Shown here one piece after another: positions 1 to 6,214 of a stretch of 6,860 bases of DNA. Where the stretch lies: positions 1 through 6,860 of the forward strand of contig WRKE01000211.1 in the NCBI GenBank assembly GCA_009778235.1. The letters run 5' to 3'. A program made the position numbers and the translations under genes. Each line of letters opens with the position of its first letter. Positions within the stretch are counted from its first letter, which is position 1. The notes beneath the pieces were generated by a model, which was given only the letters and a program-made list of their open reading frames with translations, did not search any database and was not told the origin of the DNA. Origin of the DNA: Pseudomonadota bacterium. GTDB lineage: Bacteria > Desulfobacterota > Desulfobulbia > Desulfobulbales > Desulfobulbaceae.

Positions 1-300
1 GTGCTTTGGCAATGGATCAACGGCTTGTTTGCTCGGCTCGGCATCGAGCCGGTGACCCGCAGGGTGCCACTACCGGTTGCCTACGGGGCCGGGATGATCC
101 TTGAGGGGATCTATGGTGCGCTGGGCGCGGTCAATGAGCCACGGATGACCCGCTTTCTTGCCTGCCAACTTGCCAAATCGCATTGGTTCAGCCACAAGAG
201 GGCGGAGAGCCTGCTCGGCTACCGGCCCCTGGTCAGCACCGATGAGGGGCTCGAGCGGCTGGTGGACTGGCTGCGCCAGGGTAGTGGCCAGACGGTTTGA
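1..300 (+). CDS. C-terminal part of NAD(P)-dependent epimerase / 3-beta-HSD-like SDR protein (5' truncated by window)
   Basis: The frame is open from the first base and stops at TGA 298-300, giving 99 visible residues. The GTG at base 1 is probably an internal valine, because the family is usually about 320-350 residues and the N-terminal Rossmann GxxGxxG and the YxxxK catalytic motif are not visible, so they should lie upstream. What is visible resembles the C-terminal substrate-binding part of extended SDR proteins of the 3-beta-hydroxysteroid dehydrogenase / OleD-like type: a P-rich segment followed by a hydrophobic helix (about residues 22-42), the stretch EPRMTRFLACQLAKSHWF (46-63), and the closing motif LGYRPLVSTDEGLERLVDWL. 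These proteins oxidise or reduce hydroxyl/keto groups on steroid-like or long-chain beta-hydroxy acyl substrates; the actual substrate cannot be read from this fragment. It is separated from the ATP synthase genes by 311 bases and is probably unrelated to them in function. Confidence 0.8.
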   Translation: MLWQWINGLFARLGIEPVTRRVPLPVAYGAGMILEGIYGALGAVNEPRMTRFLACQLAKSHWFSHKRAESLLGYRPLVSTDEGLERLVDWLRQGSGQTV

Positions 301-474
301 TCACTGGCCCCCAGAGGGTGAGGAATAAATAATTATTGGCATTGTACCGGGGATACAGTAAGCTACCTTTTTTTGGCGAAGGGAAGCGGCGGCCGGATTG
401 GCGCGCCGTTGGTCTGTTTGGCTGATTGGGGAACAGCCTGGATGCGACGCCTGGCCGAGTAACAAGTAGAACTG

Positions 475-534
475 AAAAAACCTATAAATTTTATTTAAAA
501 AGGTTTGACAGCCGAACCATTTTTCAGTAGTTAT
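475..534 (+). promoter_or_regulatory. Predicted sigma-70 type promoter of the atp operon with AT-rich UP-like block
   Basis: A perfect -35 hexamer TTGACA lies at 505-510. It is preceded directly by an A/T-rich stretch (475-504, only a few G or C) that could act as an UP element for the RNA polymerase alpha C-terminal domains. The best-spaced -10 candidate is AGTTAT at 529-534 (18-base spacer, 3 of 6 matches), so the -10 is weak. Transcription would begin near 541 and give a leader of about 70 bases before the ATG at 612. The -35 and AT block are seen directly; promoter function is inferred. The position just before the first atp gene supports the call. Confidence 0.55.
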
Positions 535-539
535 CCGGA

Positions 540-574
540 GCGGAAAGTGAACCGCCATTTACTTGTCGTGGCGG
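540..574 (+). promoter_or_regulatory. Two mutually exclusive short hairpins in the probable atp 5' UTR
   Basis: GCGG at 540-543 can pair with CCGC at 552-555 (4-bp stem, 8-base loop). Alternatively CCGCCA at 552-557 can pair perfectly with TGGCGG at 569-574 (6-bp stem, 11-base loop). The two share bases 552-555, so only one can form at a time. The second is the more stable by base pairing. It ends 23 bases before the Shine-Dalgarno sequence of the first atp gene and does not sequester it. No poly-T follows, so this is not a terminator. The pairing is seen; a regulatory role is only a possibility. Confidence 0.3.
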
Positions 575-611
575 GCAATTACCATATTTTCAGCAATAAG
601 GGGTAGTTGGT

Positions 612-1043
612 ATGATTTCGGTTGATGTCACGCTCTTGATGCACATCATCAATATGATCGTGCTGATGTTCGTTCTCAATGCAATTCTTTATAAGCCGGT
701 GCTGGGGATTCTTGAGAAACGGGCGCAAAAATTCGAAGCGCTGGGTGGTGATGTGGCGCAATTCGAGGATAACGCTCGCAAGCGACAGACCGAGCTGGAC
801 AAGAAGATGCGAGAAGCAAGCAATAAGGCGAAAAGAGCGCTTGACGGCGCCCGGGCGGAAGCCCAGACAGCCGGTGCCGAAAAGCTGGCTGCCATTCGCA
901 AGGAATCCGACAGCGTCAAGGAAAAGCAACTGACCGATCTTCGTGCCCAAATCGAGGCGGCCAGAAAAGAGCTTCAGGGGAATGCCGCGGGTTTTGCCCA
1001 GGCAATGGCAGGAAAGATACTTGGAAGGAGTCTGGACGCATGA
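612..1043 (+). CDS. atpF': F1Fo ATP synthase subunit b' (b-type stator subunit, first copy)
   Basis: Encodes a 143-residue peripheral stalk subunit that helps hold the catalytic head against subunit a in the cytoplasmic membrane. It has one N-terminal membrane helix (about residues 5-27), then the KP...R element typical of b subunits (K28, P29, R37), then a long charged, alanine-rich helix (about 35-125) expected to form a coiled coil with the second b subunit, and a short C-terminal segment that should contact delta. There is no signal peptide and no extension, so it looks like the b' (AtpF'/AtpX) member of a b/b' pair as known in cyanobacteria, plastids and many Desulfobacterota. The ATG at 612 is preceded by AAGGGG (598-603) at 8 bases. 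The stop overlaps the start of the next gene by 4 bases (ATGA). It is the first gene of the operon. The family is clear; the b' rather than b label rests on gene order. Confidence 0.88.
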   Translation: MISVDVTLLMHIINMIVLMFVLNAILYKPVLGILEKRAQKFEALGGDVAQFEDNARKRQTELDKKMREASNKAKRALDGARAEAQTAGAEKLAAIRKESDSVKEKQLTDLRAQIEAARKELQGNAAGFAQAMAGKILGRSLDA

Positions 1044-1744
1044 AAGCTTGGAAGACAATAGTGCTGCCGGTGCTGCTGGTGCTGTTGATCGGGGCCTTGC
1101 CACCGGCGGTTGCCGTGGCGACTGATGCCCCGGCGGTCGACACGCATCAGCAGGCAGGGGCGGCGGAACAGACCGCGGCTGCTGCCCATCAGGCCGTGGG
1201 TGCAGACCACGGGGTCAAGGCCGATGCGCACGGTGGCGCTCATGCCAGCAATTCGCTGTCAGCGGAAAAACTGAACGACCTGTTCTGGCGAGCGGTCAAC
1301 TTCCTGGCGCTGGTGATCATTCTGGTCAAGTTCGGGGCCAAGCCTGTTATATCCGGACTCTCCGGACGGCAGCAGCGGATTCGTCAGGATTTGGACGATC
1401 TCACTGCCCGCCGCGACCAAGCCGAGAAATCCTATCAGGAATTTTCGGCCAAGCTGGCCGGCATGGAAAAAGAGATGGAGCTGATCGTGGCCCGAGCCAT
1501 TGCCCAGGCCCAGGTGGAGAAGGAACGGATTTTGGCCGATGCGGAAAAGGCTGCGGAGGATATCAAGCGCCAGGCAGAAGCTGCGGTCCTGGCTGAATTG
1601 GAAGACGCCAAGCGGCACCTCCGGGAAGAGATCGCGGAGCAGGCAGCGGCCATGGCGGAGGAGCTGATCGTGAAGAACCTGACCCCGGCGGATCAGGTGG
1701 CGATCACTGAACAGTATCTTGAACGGGTGGGTGCGGTACAGTGA
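1040..1744 (+). CDS. atpF: F1Fo ATP synthase subunit b with N-terminal signal-like segment and His-bearing linker
   Basis: Encodes a 234-residue stator subunit, longer than the usual 155-175. Domains in order: a secretion-signal-like N-terminus (K2 and K5, hydrophobic 7-20, possible AxA cleavage sites ending at A25 or A27); an Ala/Gln/His-rich low-complexity linker (about 28-75) with histidines at 36, 50, 57, 64 and 68; a membrane helix (about 80-98); the conserved KP....L..R element (K101, P102, R110); and a long charged dimerisation helix to the C-terminus, which binds delta. With the first segment cleaved or membrane-inserted, the linker would lie outside the cytoplasm. The ATG at 1040 is supported by AAGGAG (1025-1030) 9 bases upstream and by the 4-base overlap with the preceding gene, so the long form is the likely true start. 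The 3' end overlaps atpH by GTGA. Extended b subunits of this kind are, from memory, known in related lineages. It should pair with the preceding b' subunit. Confidence 0.9.
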   Translation: MKAWKTIVLPVLLVLLIGALPPAVAVATDAPAVDTHQQAGAAEQTAAAAHQAVGADHGVKADAHGGAHASNSLSAEKLNDLFWRAVNFLALVIILVKFGAKPVISGLSGRQQRIRQDLDDLTARRDQAEKSYQEFSAKLAGMEKEMELIVARAIAQAQVEKERILADAEKAAEDIKRQAEAAVLAELEDAKRHLREEIAEQAAAMAEELIVKNLTPADQVAITEQYLERVGAVQ

Positions 1745-2289
1745 GACAGACAATACTAGCACGTCGCTATGCAAAGGCGCTCTTTTCCTTAGGCAAAGAG
1801 CAGGGGAAAACGGAAGAGTACAGCGGCCAGCTCAAAGCGATCGCCGAACTCTATGCCGATGATGCGGTCGGGGTCGGCGATGCGGTGACCAACCCGCTTT
1901 ACCCCTTGGATGTCCGCGAGAAGGTCATGGCCAAGATTGCCGAGTCGATACTGGCCGACGCCGTTTTGGCCAGCTTCCTCAAATTGCTCATCGCCAAAAA
2001 GCGGGCGGATATCCTCCCTGACATTGCCGAGGCAATGCAGGCCATGGTGGATAAAGATCAGAATATCAGCCATGGCACCATCGTTTCCGCAATCGAACTC
2101 AAAGGCGACTTGATGGCCAAGATTCAGGCCACGCTCGAAAAATTGACAGGCAATAAGGTGATACTCGAAACCCAGGTCGATCCGTCCATTATCGGCGGTA
2201 TTATCGCCAAGGTTGGTGACTTGGTGCTGGACGGAAGTATTAAGACACAACTTAATGGATTAAAGGAATCTATCAAGGGGAGAGAATAA
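1741..2289 (+). CDS. atpH: F1Fo ATP synthase subunit delta (OSCP homologue)
   Basis: Encodes a 182-residue protein, the normal length for bacterial delta, which caps the alpha3beta3 crown and ties it to the C-termini of the b stalk. The N-terminal helical bundle begins with the typical ILARRYAKALFSL stretch (residues 5-17). The C-terminal domain carries the delta/OSCP signature at about residues 140-159 (VILETQVDPSIIGGIIAKVG), followed by the usual LVLDGSIKTQL. The start is GTG at 1741, inside a GTGA overlap with the stop of atpF. The upstream sequence is G-rich (GGGTGGG near 1725-1731) but lacks a good Shine-Dalgarno, so translation is probably coupled to atpF termination. An in-frame start further in would delete the conserved N-terminal motif. 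The stop is 3 bases before atpA. Confidence 0.95.
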   Translation: MRQTILARRYAKALFSLGKEQGKTEEYSGQLKAIAELYADDAVGVGDAVTNPLYPLDVREKVMAKIAESILADAVLASFLKLLIAKKRADILPDIAEAMQAMVDKDQNISHGTIVSAIELKGDLMAKIQATLEKLTGNKVILETQVDPSIIGGIIAKVGDLVLDGSIKTQLNGLKESIKGRE

Positions 2290-2292
2290 TCA

Positions 2293-3816
2293 ATGCAGAT
2301 CAAAGCAGAAGAAATCAGCCAGATTATCAAGGACCAAATTGCTGGCTATAAAGCGGATATCGACCTGAAAGAAACCGGTACCGTTCTGTCGGTGGGTGAC
2401 GGCATTGCCCGCGTCTATGGCGTCGAGAATTGTCAGGCCATGGAGCTGCTTGAGTTCCCCGGCAATATTTTTGGATTGGCCCTCAATCTTGAGCAAGACA
2501 ACGTTGGTTGCGCCATTCTGGGCGATGTTCGTGATATCAAGGAAGGCGACATTGTCAAGCGGACCGGCAAGATCGCCATGGTGCCGGTTGGCCCGGAAAT
2601 GGAAGGCCGGGTTGTCGACGGCATCGGCCAGCCCATCGACGGCAAGGGCCCGGTCAACGCCAAGGAATCCCGCAAGATCGAAGTGTTGGCCCCCGGTGTT
2701 ATTGCCCGGAAAAGCGTGCATGAGCCGTGCTATACCGGCGCCAAGGCCGTGGACGCAATGACCCCGGTCGGTCGCGGCCAGCGCGAATTGATCATCGGTG
2801 ACCGCCAGATCGGCAAGACCGCCCTGTGCGTCGATGCCATCATCGCCCAGAAAAACACCGACGTTCACTGTATCTATGTGGCCATCGGCCAGAAGAAATC
2901 CACAGTTGCTTTGGTGGTCGAGGCGCTGCGCAAGCATGGCGCCATGGAGTACACCACGGTGGTAGCCGCCTGCGCCTCCGACCCCGCGCCGATGCAGTAT
3001 GTTTCCGCCTTTGCCGGTTGCGCCATGGGCGAGTACTTCCGCGACAACGGCCAGCATGCCCTGATCATCTATGATGATCTCTCCAAGCAGGCCGTCTCCT
3101 ACCGCGAGCTGTCCCTGTTGCTGCGGCGTCCTCCTGGACGCGAGGCATACCCCGGTGACATTTTTTTCAACCACTCCCGTTTGCTGGAGCGCGCTTCCAA
3201 GCTGAACGACCAATTGGGCGCCGGTTCCCTGACCGCTTTGCCGATCATCGAGACTCAGGCGGGCGACGTTTCCGCCTTTATTCCCACCAACGTTATCTCG
3301 ATCACCGACGGTCAGGTCTACCTGGAGCCGAGCTTGTTTTTCGCCGGTGTTCGCCCGGCGATCAACGTTGGCCTTTCTGTCTCCCGCGTTGGCGGCGCCG
3401 CCCAGGTTAAGGCCATGAAACAGGTCGCAGGAACCCTGCGGCTCGACCTGGCCCAGTACCGTGAGTTGGCGGCCTTTGCCAGCTTTGGCTCGGATCTCGA
3501 TGCCGCAACCCAGGCCCAGTTGACCCGGGGCGAGCGGCTGGTTGAGATTCTCAAACAGCCGCAGTATCAGCCATTGCCGATGGAGAAGCAGGTCACCATC
3601 ATTTTTGCCGGCACCAAGGGTTTTCTGGACAAATTTCCGATCAATGTCCTGGCAGATTACGAAAAGGAACTCTACAGCTTCATTGAAACCAATGAGCCGT
3701 CCATTTTCAGCGAACTGCAGGACAAACAGGTTATTTCTCCTGAACTTGAAGAGAAGATGAAAAAGACACTTGCGACCTTTGGCGAGACTTTCAAGGCGAC
3801 CAAGGGCCTGAACTGA
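2293..3816 (+). CDS. atpA: F1Fo ATP synthase subunit alpha
   Basis: Encodes the 507-residue non-catalytic nucleotide-binding subunit of F1, near the usual 500-515. Visible in order: the N-terminal beta-barrel domain (about 25-95); the P-loop GDRQIGKT at 169-176 (K175, T176), where most family members have GDRQTGKT; the Walker B region LIIYDDLS at 257-264 (D261); the HSRLLERA segment; the near-universal ETQAGDVSAFIPTNVISITDGQ region (position 9 of the DVSA..PTN run is F, often Y); and the alpha/beta signature PAINVGLSVS (355-364), followed by R365, the equivalent of the arginine finger that reaches into the catalytic beta site. The C-terminal helical domain is complete. It carries seven cysteines (for example C47). 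The ATG is preceded by AAGGGGAG (2275-2282) at 10 bases, the strongest ribosome site in the first half of the operon, which fits the higher copy number of alpha (three per complex). Confidence 0.98.
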   Translation: MQIKAEEISQIIKDQIAGYKADIDLKETGTVLSVGDGIARVYGVENCQAMELLEFPGNIFGLALNLEQDNVGCAILGDVRDIKEGDIVKRTGKIAMVPVGPEMEGRVVDGIGQPIDGKGPVNAKESRKIEVLAPGVIARKSVHEPCYTGAKAVDAMTPVGRGQRELIIGDRQIGKTALCVDAIIAQKNTDVHCIYVAIGQKKSTVALVVEALRKHGAMEYTTVVAACASDPAPMQYVSAFAGCAMGEYFRDNGQHALIIYDDLSKQAVSYRELSLLLRRPPGREAYPGDIFFNHSRLLERASKLNDQLGAGSLTALPIIETQAGDVSAFIPTNVISITDGQVYLEPSLFFAGVRPAINVGLSVSRVGGAAQVKAMKQVAGTLRLDLAQYRELAAFASFGSDLDAATQAQLTRGERLVEILKQPQYQPLPMEKQVTIIFAGTKGFLDKFPINVLADYEKELYSFIETNEPSIFSELQDKQVISPELEEKMKKTLATFGETFKATKGLN

Positions 3817-3834
3817 GTGCTGGGGTAGACGCTC

Positions 3835-4716
3835 ATGCCTGGACTAAAGGATGTAAAAGAAAAGATTAAGGGTGTCAAAAAAACCGCGCAGATCACCAAG
3901 GCCATGAACATGGTGGCCTCGGCCAAGTTGCGGGGCGCCCAAGACAAGATGGAGCGGTTTCGTCCCTATGCCGTTAAGTTTGCCGAAGCGATGCGCGATC
4001 TCTCCGGCGGCATGGAGGGCAACGACCTGCCCCTGATGGAGATCCGCGAGGTCAAGAAGGTGGAGATTGTAGTGGTCACCTCTGATCGCGGATTGTGCGG
4101 CAGCTTTAATGCCAACATCATCAAGACGGCCGAGCGTCTGCGCAAGCAATATGAGGCTGAGGGCAAGGTTGTCAGCTTCGTCACCGTCGGCAAAAAAGGG
4201 ACGCAGGCCTTTAAGAAAAGCGGTAAGTTGCGCACCAATTTCAACGACATCATGGGTTCCTTCCAGATGTTCAATGCCCGCGAGATTTCGCAGAACATCA
4301 CCGCGGCCTTTCTCAGCGGAGAAAGCGACCTAGTCGATATCGTCTATGGTCGATTTCACTCCGTGGCGGTTCAAAGACCGGAGCGGGAGGAGTTGCTGCC
4401 GATCAAACCCATCGTCGCCGAGGGTGGGAACGCACCAGCCCAGGCGGCCATGTCGGGCTCCTATACCTATGAGCCCGACCCGGGGGAGATCATGGAGGTC
4501 TTGTTGCCGCTCTTTTTAAACGTGCAGATCTATCACGCCATGCTGGAAGTTGGCGCAAGCGAGCATGCGGCCCGGATGACGGCCATGGATAACGCCACCA
4601 ACGCCTGCAAGGATATGATCACGCAATTAACTCGTCTGTACAACAAGGCGCGCCAGGCTGCGGTCACCAGCGAGCTGATGGATATTGTTGGCGGCGCCGA
4701 GGCGCTCAGAGGATAA
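3835..4716 (+). CDS. atpG: F1Fo ATP synthase subunit gamma (central rotor)
   Basis: Encodes a 293-residue central shaft subunit that rotates inside alpha3beta3 and couples ion flow to catalysis; the length is normal for bacteria. The N-terminal helix (about 1-55) carries the typical ITKAMNMVASAKL element. The Rossmann-like middle domain begins with VVVTSDRGLCGSFN (about 80-93). The C-terminal helix ends with the gamma signature region VTSELMDIVGGAEAL, where many homologues read ITxEIxEIVxGAxAL. There is no plastid-type regulatory insertion with the EICDINGxCxD cysteine pair; the only cysteines seen are in the GLCGS and NACKD segments. ATG 3835 follows the atpA stop by 18 bases, with only a weak GGGG (3822-3825) as ribosome site. 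The stop TAA is followed by a 48-base gap to atpD. Confidence 0.97.
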   Translation: MPGLKDVKEKIKGVKKTAQITKAMNMVASAKLRGAQDKMERFRPYAVKFAEAMRDLSGGMEGNDLPLMEIREVKKVEIVVVTSDRGLCGSFNANIIKTAERLRKQYEAEGKVVSFVTVGKKGTQAFKKSGKLRTNFNDIMGSFQMFNAREISQNITAAFLSGESDLVDIVYGRFHSVAVQRPEREELLPIKPIVAEGGNAPAQAAMSGSYTYEPDPGEIMEVLLPLFLNVQIYHAMLEVGASEHAARMTAMDNATNACKDMITQLTRLYNKARQAAVTSELMDIVGGAEALRG

Positions 4717-4746
4717 TTACGATTTTACAGGCTATTGCATACGGTC

Positions 4747-4754
4747 AAAGGAGG
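4747..4754 (+). promoter_or_regulatory. Strong Shine-Dalgarno that fixes the atpD start
   Basis: AAAGGAGG lies 10 bases before ATG 4765, a near-perfect match to the anti-Shine-Dalgarno and the best ribosome site in the window. It shows that an upstream in-frame TTG at 4735, which would add 10 residues with no family resemblance, is not the real start. A strong site fits the need for three beta subunits per complex against one gamma. Confidence 0.85.
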
Positions 4755-4764
4755 CCTTACCACA

Positions 4765-6183
4765 ATGGGTGAATCAAACATAGGAAAAGTTATCCAGGTT
4801 ATTGGACCTGTTGTCGATGTGGAGTTCGAGCCGGGCTACCTGCCGGACATCATGAATGCGCTTTTTATTTCCAACCCGGCCATCAGTGAAGAGGCCGATA
4901 ACCTGGTTTGCGAAGTGGCGCAGCACCTGGGTGACAACGTGGTCCGCACGGTCGCCATGGACCAGACCGACGGTCTGATGCGCGGCATGCCGGTCAGAGA
5001 TTCCGCCGGTCCGATCACCATTCCTGTTGGCTCACCCGCCCTGGGCCGGATCATGAACGTGGTCGGCCGCCCGGTTGACGGATTGGGACCGATTGTTTCC
5101 GAGAAAAACATGGCGATCCATCGCCCGGCTCCTGCCTTTACCGAGCAGGATACCGAGGTCAACGTCCTGGAAACCGGCATCAAGGTTATCGACCTGCTGG
5201 TTCCGTTTCCCCGGGGCGGCAAGATGGGACTCTTCGGCGGCGCCGGCTGCGGCAAGACCGTTATCATGATGGAGATGGTCAACAACATCGCCATGCAGCA
5301 CGGCGGTATTTCGGTCTTCTGCGGGGTGGGAGAGCGTACCCGTGAAGGCAACGACCTGTACCATGAAATGAAGGAGTCCGGCGTATTGCCCAAGGCCGCC
5401 CTGGTGTACGGCCAGATGACCGAGCCCCCCGGGGCGCGTTCGCGCGTCGCCCTGACCGGTTTGACCGCGGCTGAATATTTCCGCGACGAAGAGGGACAGG
5501 ACGTGCTGTTCTTCGTCGACAATATCTTCCGTTTTACCCAGGCTGGCTCCGAGGTTTCCGCTCTGCTCGGTCGTATTCCTTCCGCGGTGGGTTATCAGCC
5601 CACCCTGGCCACCGACCTGGGCGCGCTCCAGGAGCGCATCACCTCAACCACCAAGGGTTCGATCACCGCAGTACAGTGCGTTTACGTTCCTGCCGACGAC
5701 TTGACCGACCCCGCTCCGGCTACCACCTTTGCCCACCTTGACGGTACGGTTGTTTTGTCCCGGCAGATCGCAGAGCTGGGCATCTATCCCGCGGTCGACC
5801 CGCTTGACTCCACCTCCCGCATTCTTGATCCCAACGTTGTCGGCCAGGAACACTATTCCACTGCCCGCGGGGTTCAGGTCGCGCTGCAGAAGTACAAAGA
5901 ATTGCAGGATATCATTGCCATTCTCGGTATGGACGAGTTGTCAGAGGAAGACCAGTTGACCGTGGCCCGTGCCCGTAAGGTGCAGCGCTTCCTGTCCCAG
6001 CCCTTCCATGTGGCTGAAGTGTTTACCGGTTTCCCTGGCAAGTACTGCAAGGTTGAGGATACGGTCCGCGGCTTTAAGGAAATTCTGGACGGCAAGCACG
6101 ACGAGCTTCCTGAGACTGCCTTCTATATGGTTGGCAACATCGAAGAAGCCGTGGAAAAAGCCGCTCAACAGGCCAGGGCTTGA
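4765..6183 (+). CDS. atpD: F1Fo ATP synthase subunit beta (catalytic)
   Basis: Encodes the 472-residue catalytic subunit (usual length 460-480), which makes ATP from ADP and phosphate at the alpha/beta interfaces. Visible: the N-terminal barrel from about 5 to 85; the P-loop GGAGCGKT at 158-165 (K164, T165), with cysteine where nearly all family members have valine; the catalytic glutamate E190 in GVGERTREGND; Walker B LFFVDN (D252); the NIFRFTQAGSEVSALLGR region; the alpha/beta signature PAVDPLDSTS at 342-351; and DELSEED at 390-396, which contacts gamma and epsilon. Five cysteines are present (49, 162, 186, 305, 428), each at a site normally occupied by a small or aliphatic residue such as Val, Ala or Leu. 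All catalytic residues are intact, so the enzyme should be active. ATG 4765 is chosen over an upstream TTG because of the AAAGGAGG ribosome site and because MGESNIGKVIQVIGP aligns with the usual N-terminus. Confidence 0.98.
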   Translation: MGESNIGKVIQVIGPVVDVEFEPGYLPDIMNALFISNPAISEEADNLVCEVAQHLGDNVVRTVAMDQTDGLMRGMPVRDSAGPITIPVGSPALGRIMNVVGRPVDGLGPIVSEKNMAIHRPAPAFTEQDTEVNVLETGIKVIDLLVPFPRGGKMGLFGGAGCGKTVIMMEMVNNIAMQHGGISVFCGVGERTREGNDLYHEMKESGVLPKAALVYGQMTEPPGARSRVALTGLTAAEYFRDEEGQDVLFFVDNIFRFTQAGSEVSALLGRIPSAVGYQPTLATDLGALQERITSTTKGSITAVQCVYVPADDLTDPAPATTFAHLDGTVVLSRQIAELGIYPAVDPLDSTSRILDPNVVGQEHYSTARGVQVALQKYKELQDIIAILGMDELSEEDQLTVARARKVQRFLSQPFHVAEVFTGFPGKYCKVEDTVRGFKEILDGKHDELPETAFYMVGNIEEAVEKAAQQARA

Positions 6184-6214
6184 TCACAGCTTAAGCTGAA
6201 GCGAGGTAACGTTC

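Larger units (their letters stand above)
301..611. other. Intergenic leader between the SDR gene and the atp operon
   Basis: This 311-base stretch has no credible gene. A reverse-strand open frame at 301-558 has no family resemblance and lies over the promoter. The first part (301-374) is AT-leaning and ends in a run of seven T at 368-374, but no convincing GC-rich stem precedes that run, so I do not call a terminator for the SDR gene. The middle (about 385-460) is GC-rich, with the 8-base palindrome GGCGCGCC at 400-407 and a direct repeat GCCTGG (436-441 and 449-454). The last part holds the AT-rich block, the -35 box and the hairpins described separately. Confidence 0.7.

Noticed and set aside
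361..374. Terminator for the SDR gene at the seven-T run
   Set aside because: No stable GC-rich stem precedes the T-run; only weak, bulged pairings such as GG.TA with TACC can be drawn. A small CCC/GGG stem at 310-318 is not followed by T.
400..407. GGCGCGCC palindrome as a regulatory site
   Set aside because: An 8-base GC palindrome in a GC-rich stretch is expected by chance, and nothing nearby supports a role.
301..558. Reverse-strand open frame of 85 codons in the leader
   Set aside because: No recognisable family features and it lies across the promoter and hairpin region.
2290..3213. Long (307-codon) reverse-strand open frame opposite atpA
   Set aside because: It is a codon-bias shadow of a highly conserved gene; the forward product is unmistakably AtpA, and the reverse product is low-complexity in Gly/Ala/His without domain features.
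4063..4113. Plastid-like thiol regulation of gamma
   Set aside because: Gamma has ordinary bacterial length and no inserted cysteine pair; the single cysteine in RGLCGSFN is common in bacterial gamma.
4735..4764. Upstream TTG as the start of atpD, adding ten residues
   Set aside because: The added residues do not match beta N-termini, and the strong AAAGGAGG site lies between this TTG and the ATG at 4765, correctly spaced for the ATG.
4836..5522. 228-codon reverse-strand open frame opposite atpD
   Set aside because: Antisense shadow of atpD; the composition (Ser/Pro/Arg-rich) is typical of such frames.
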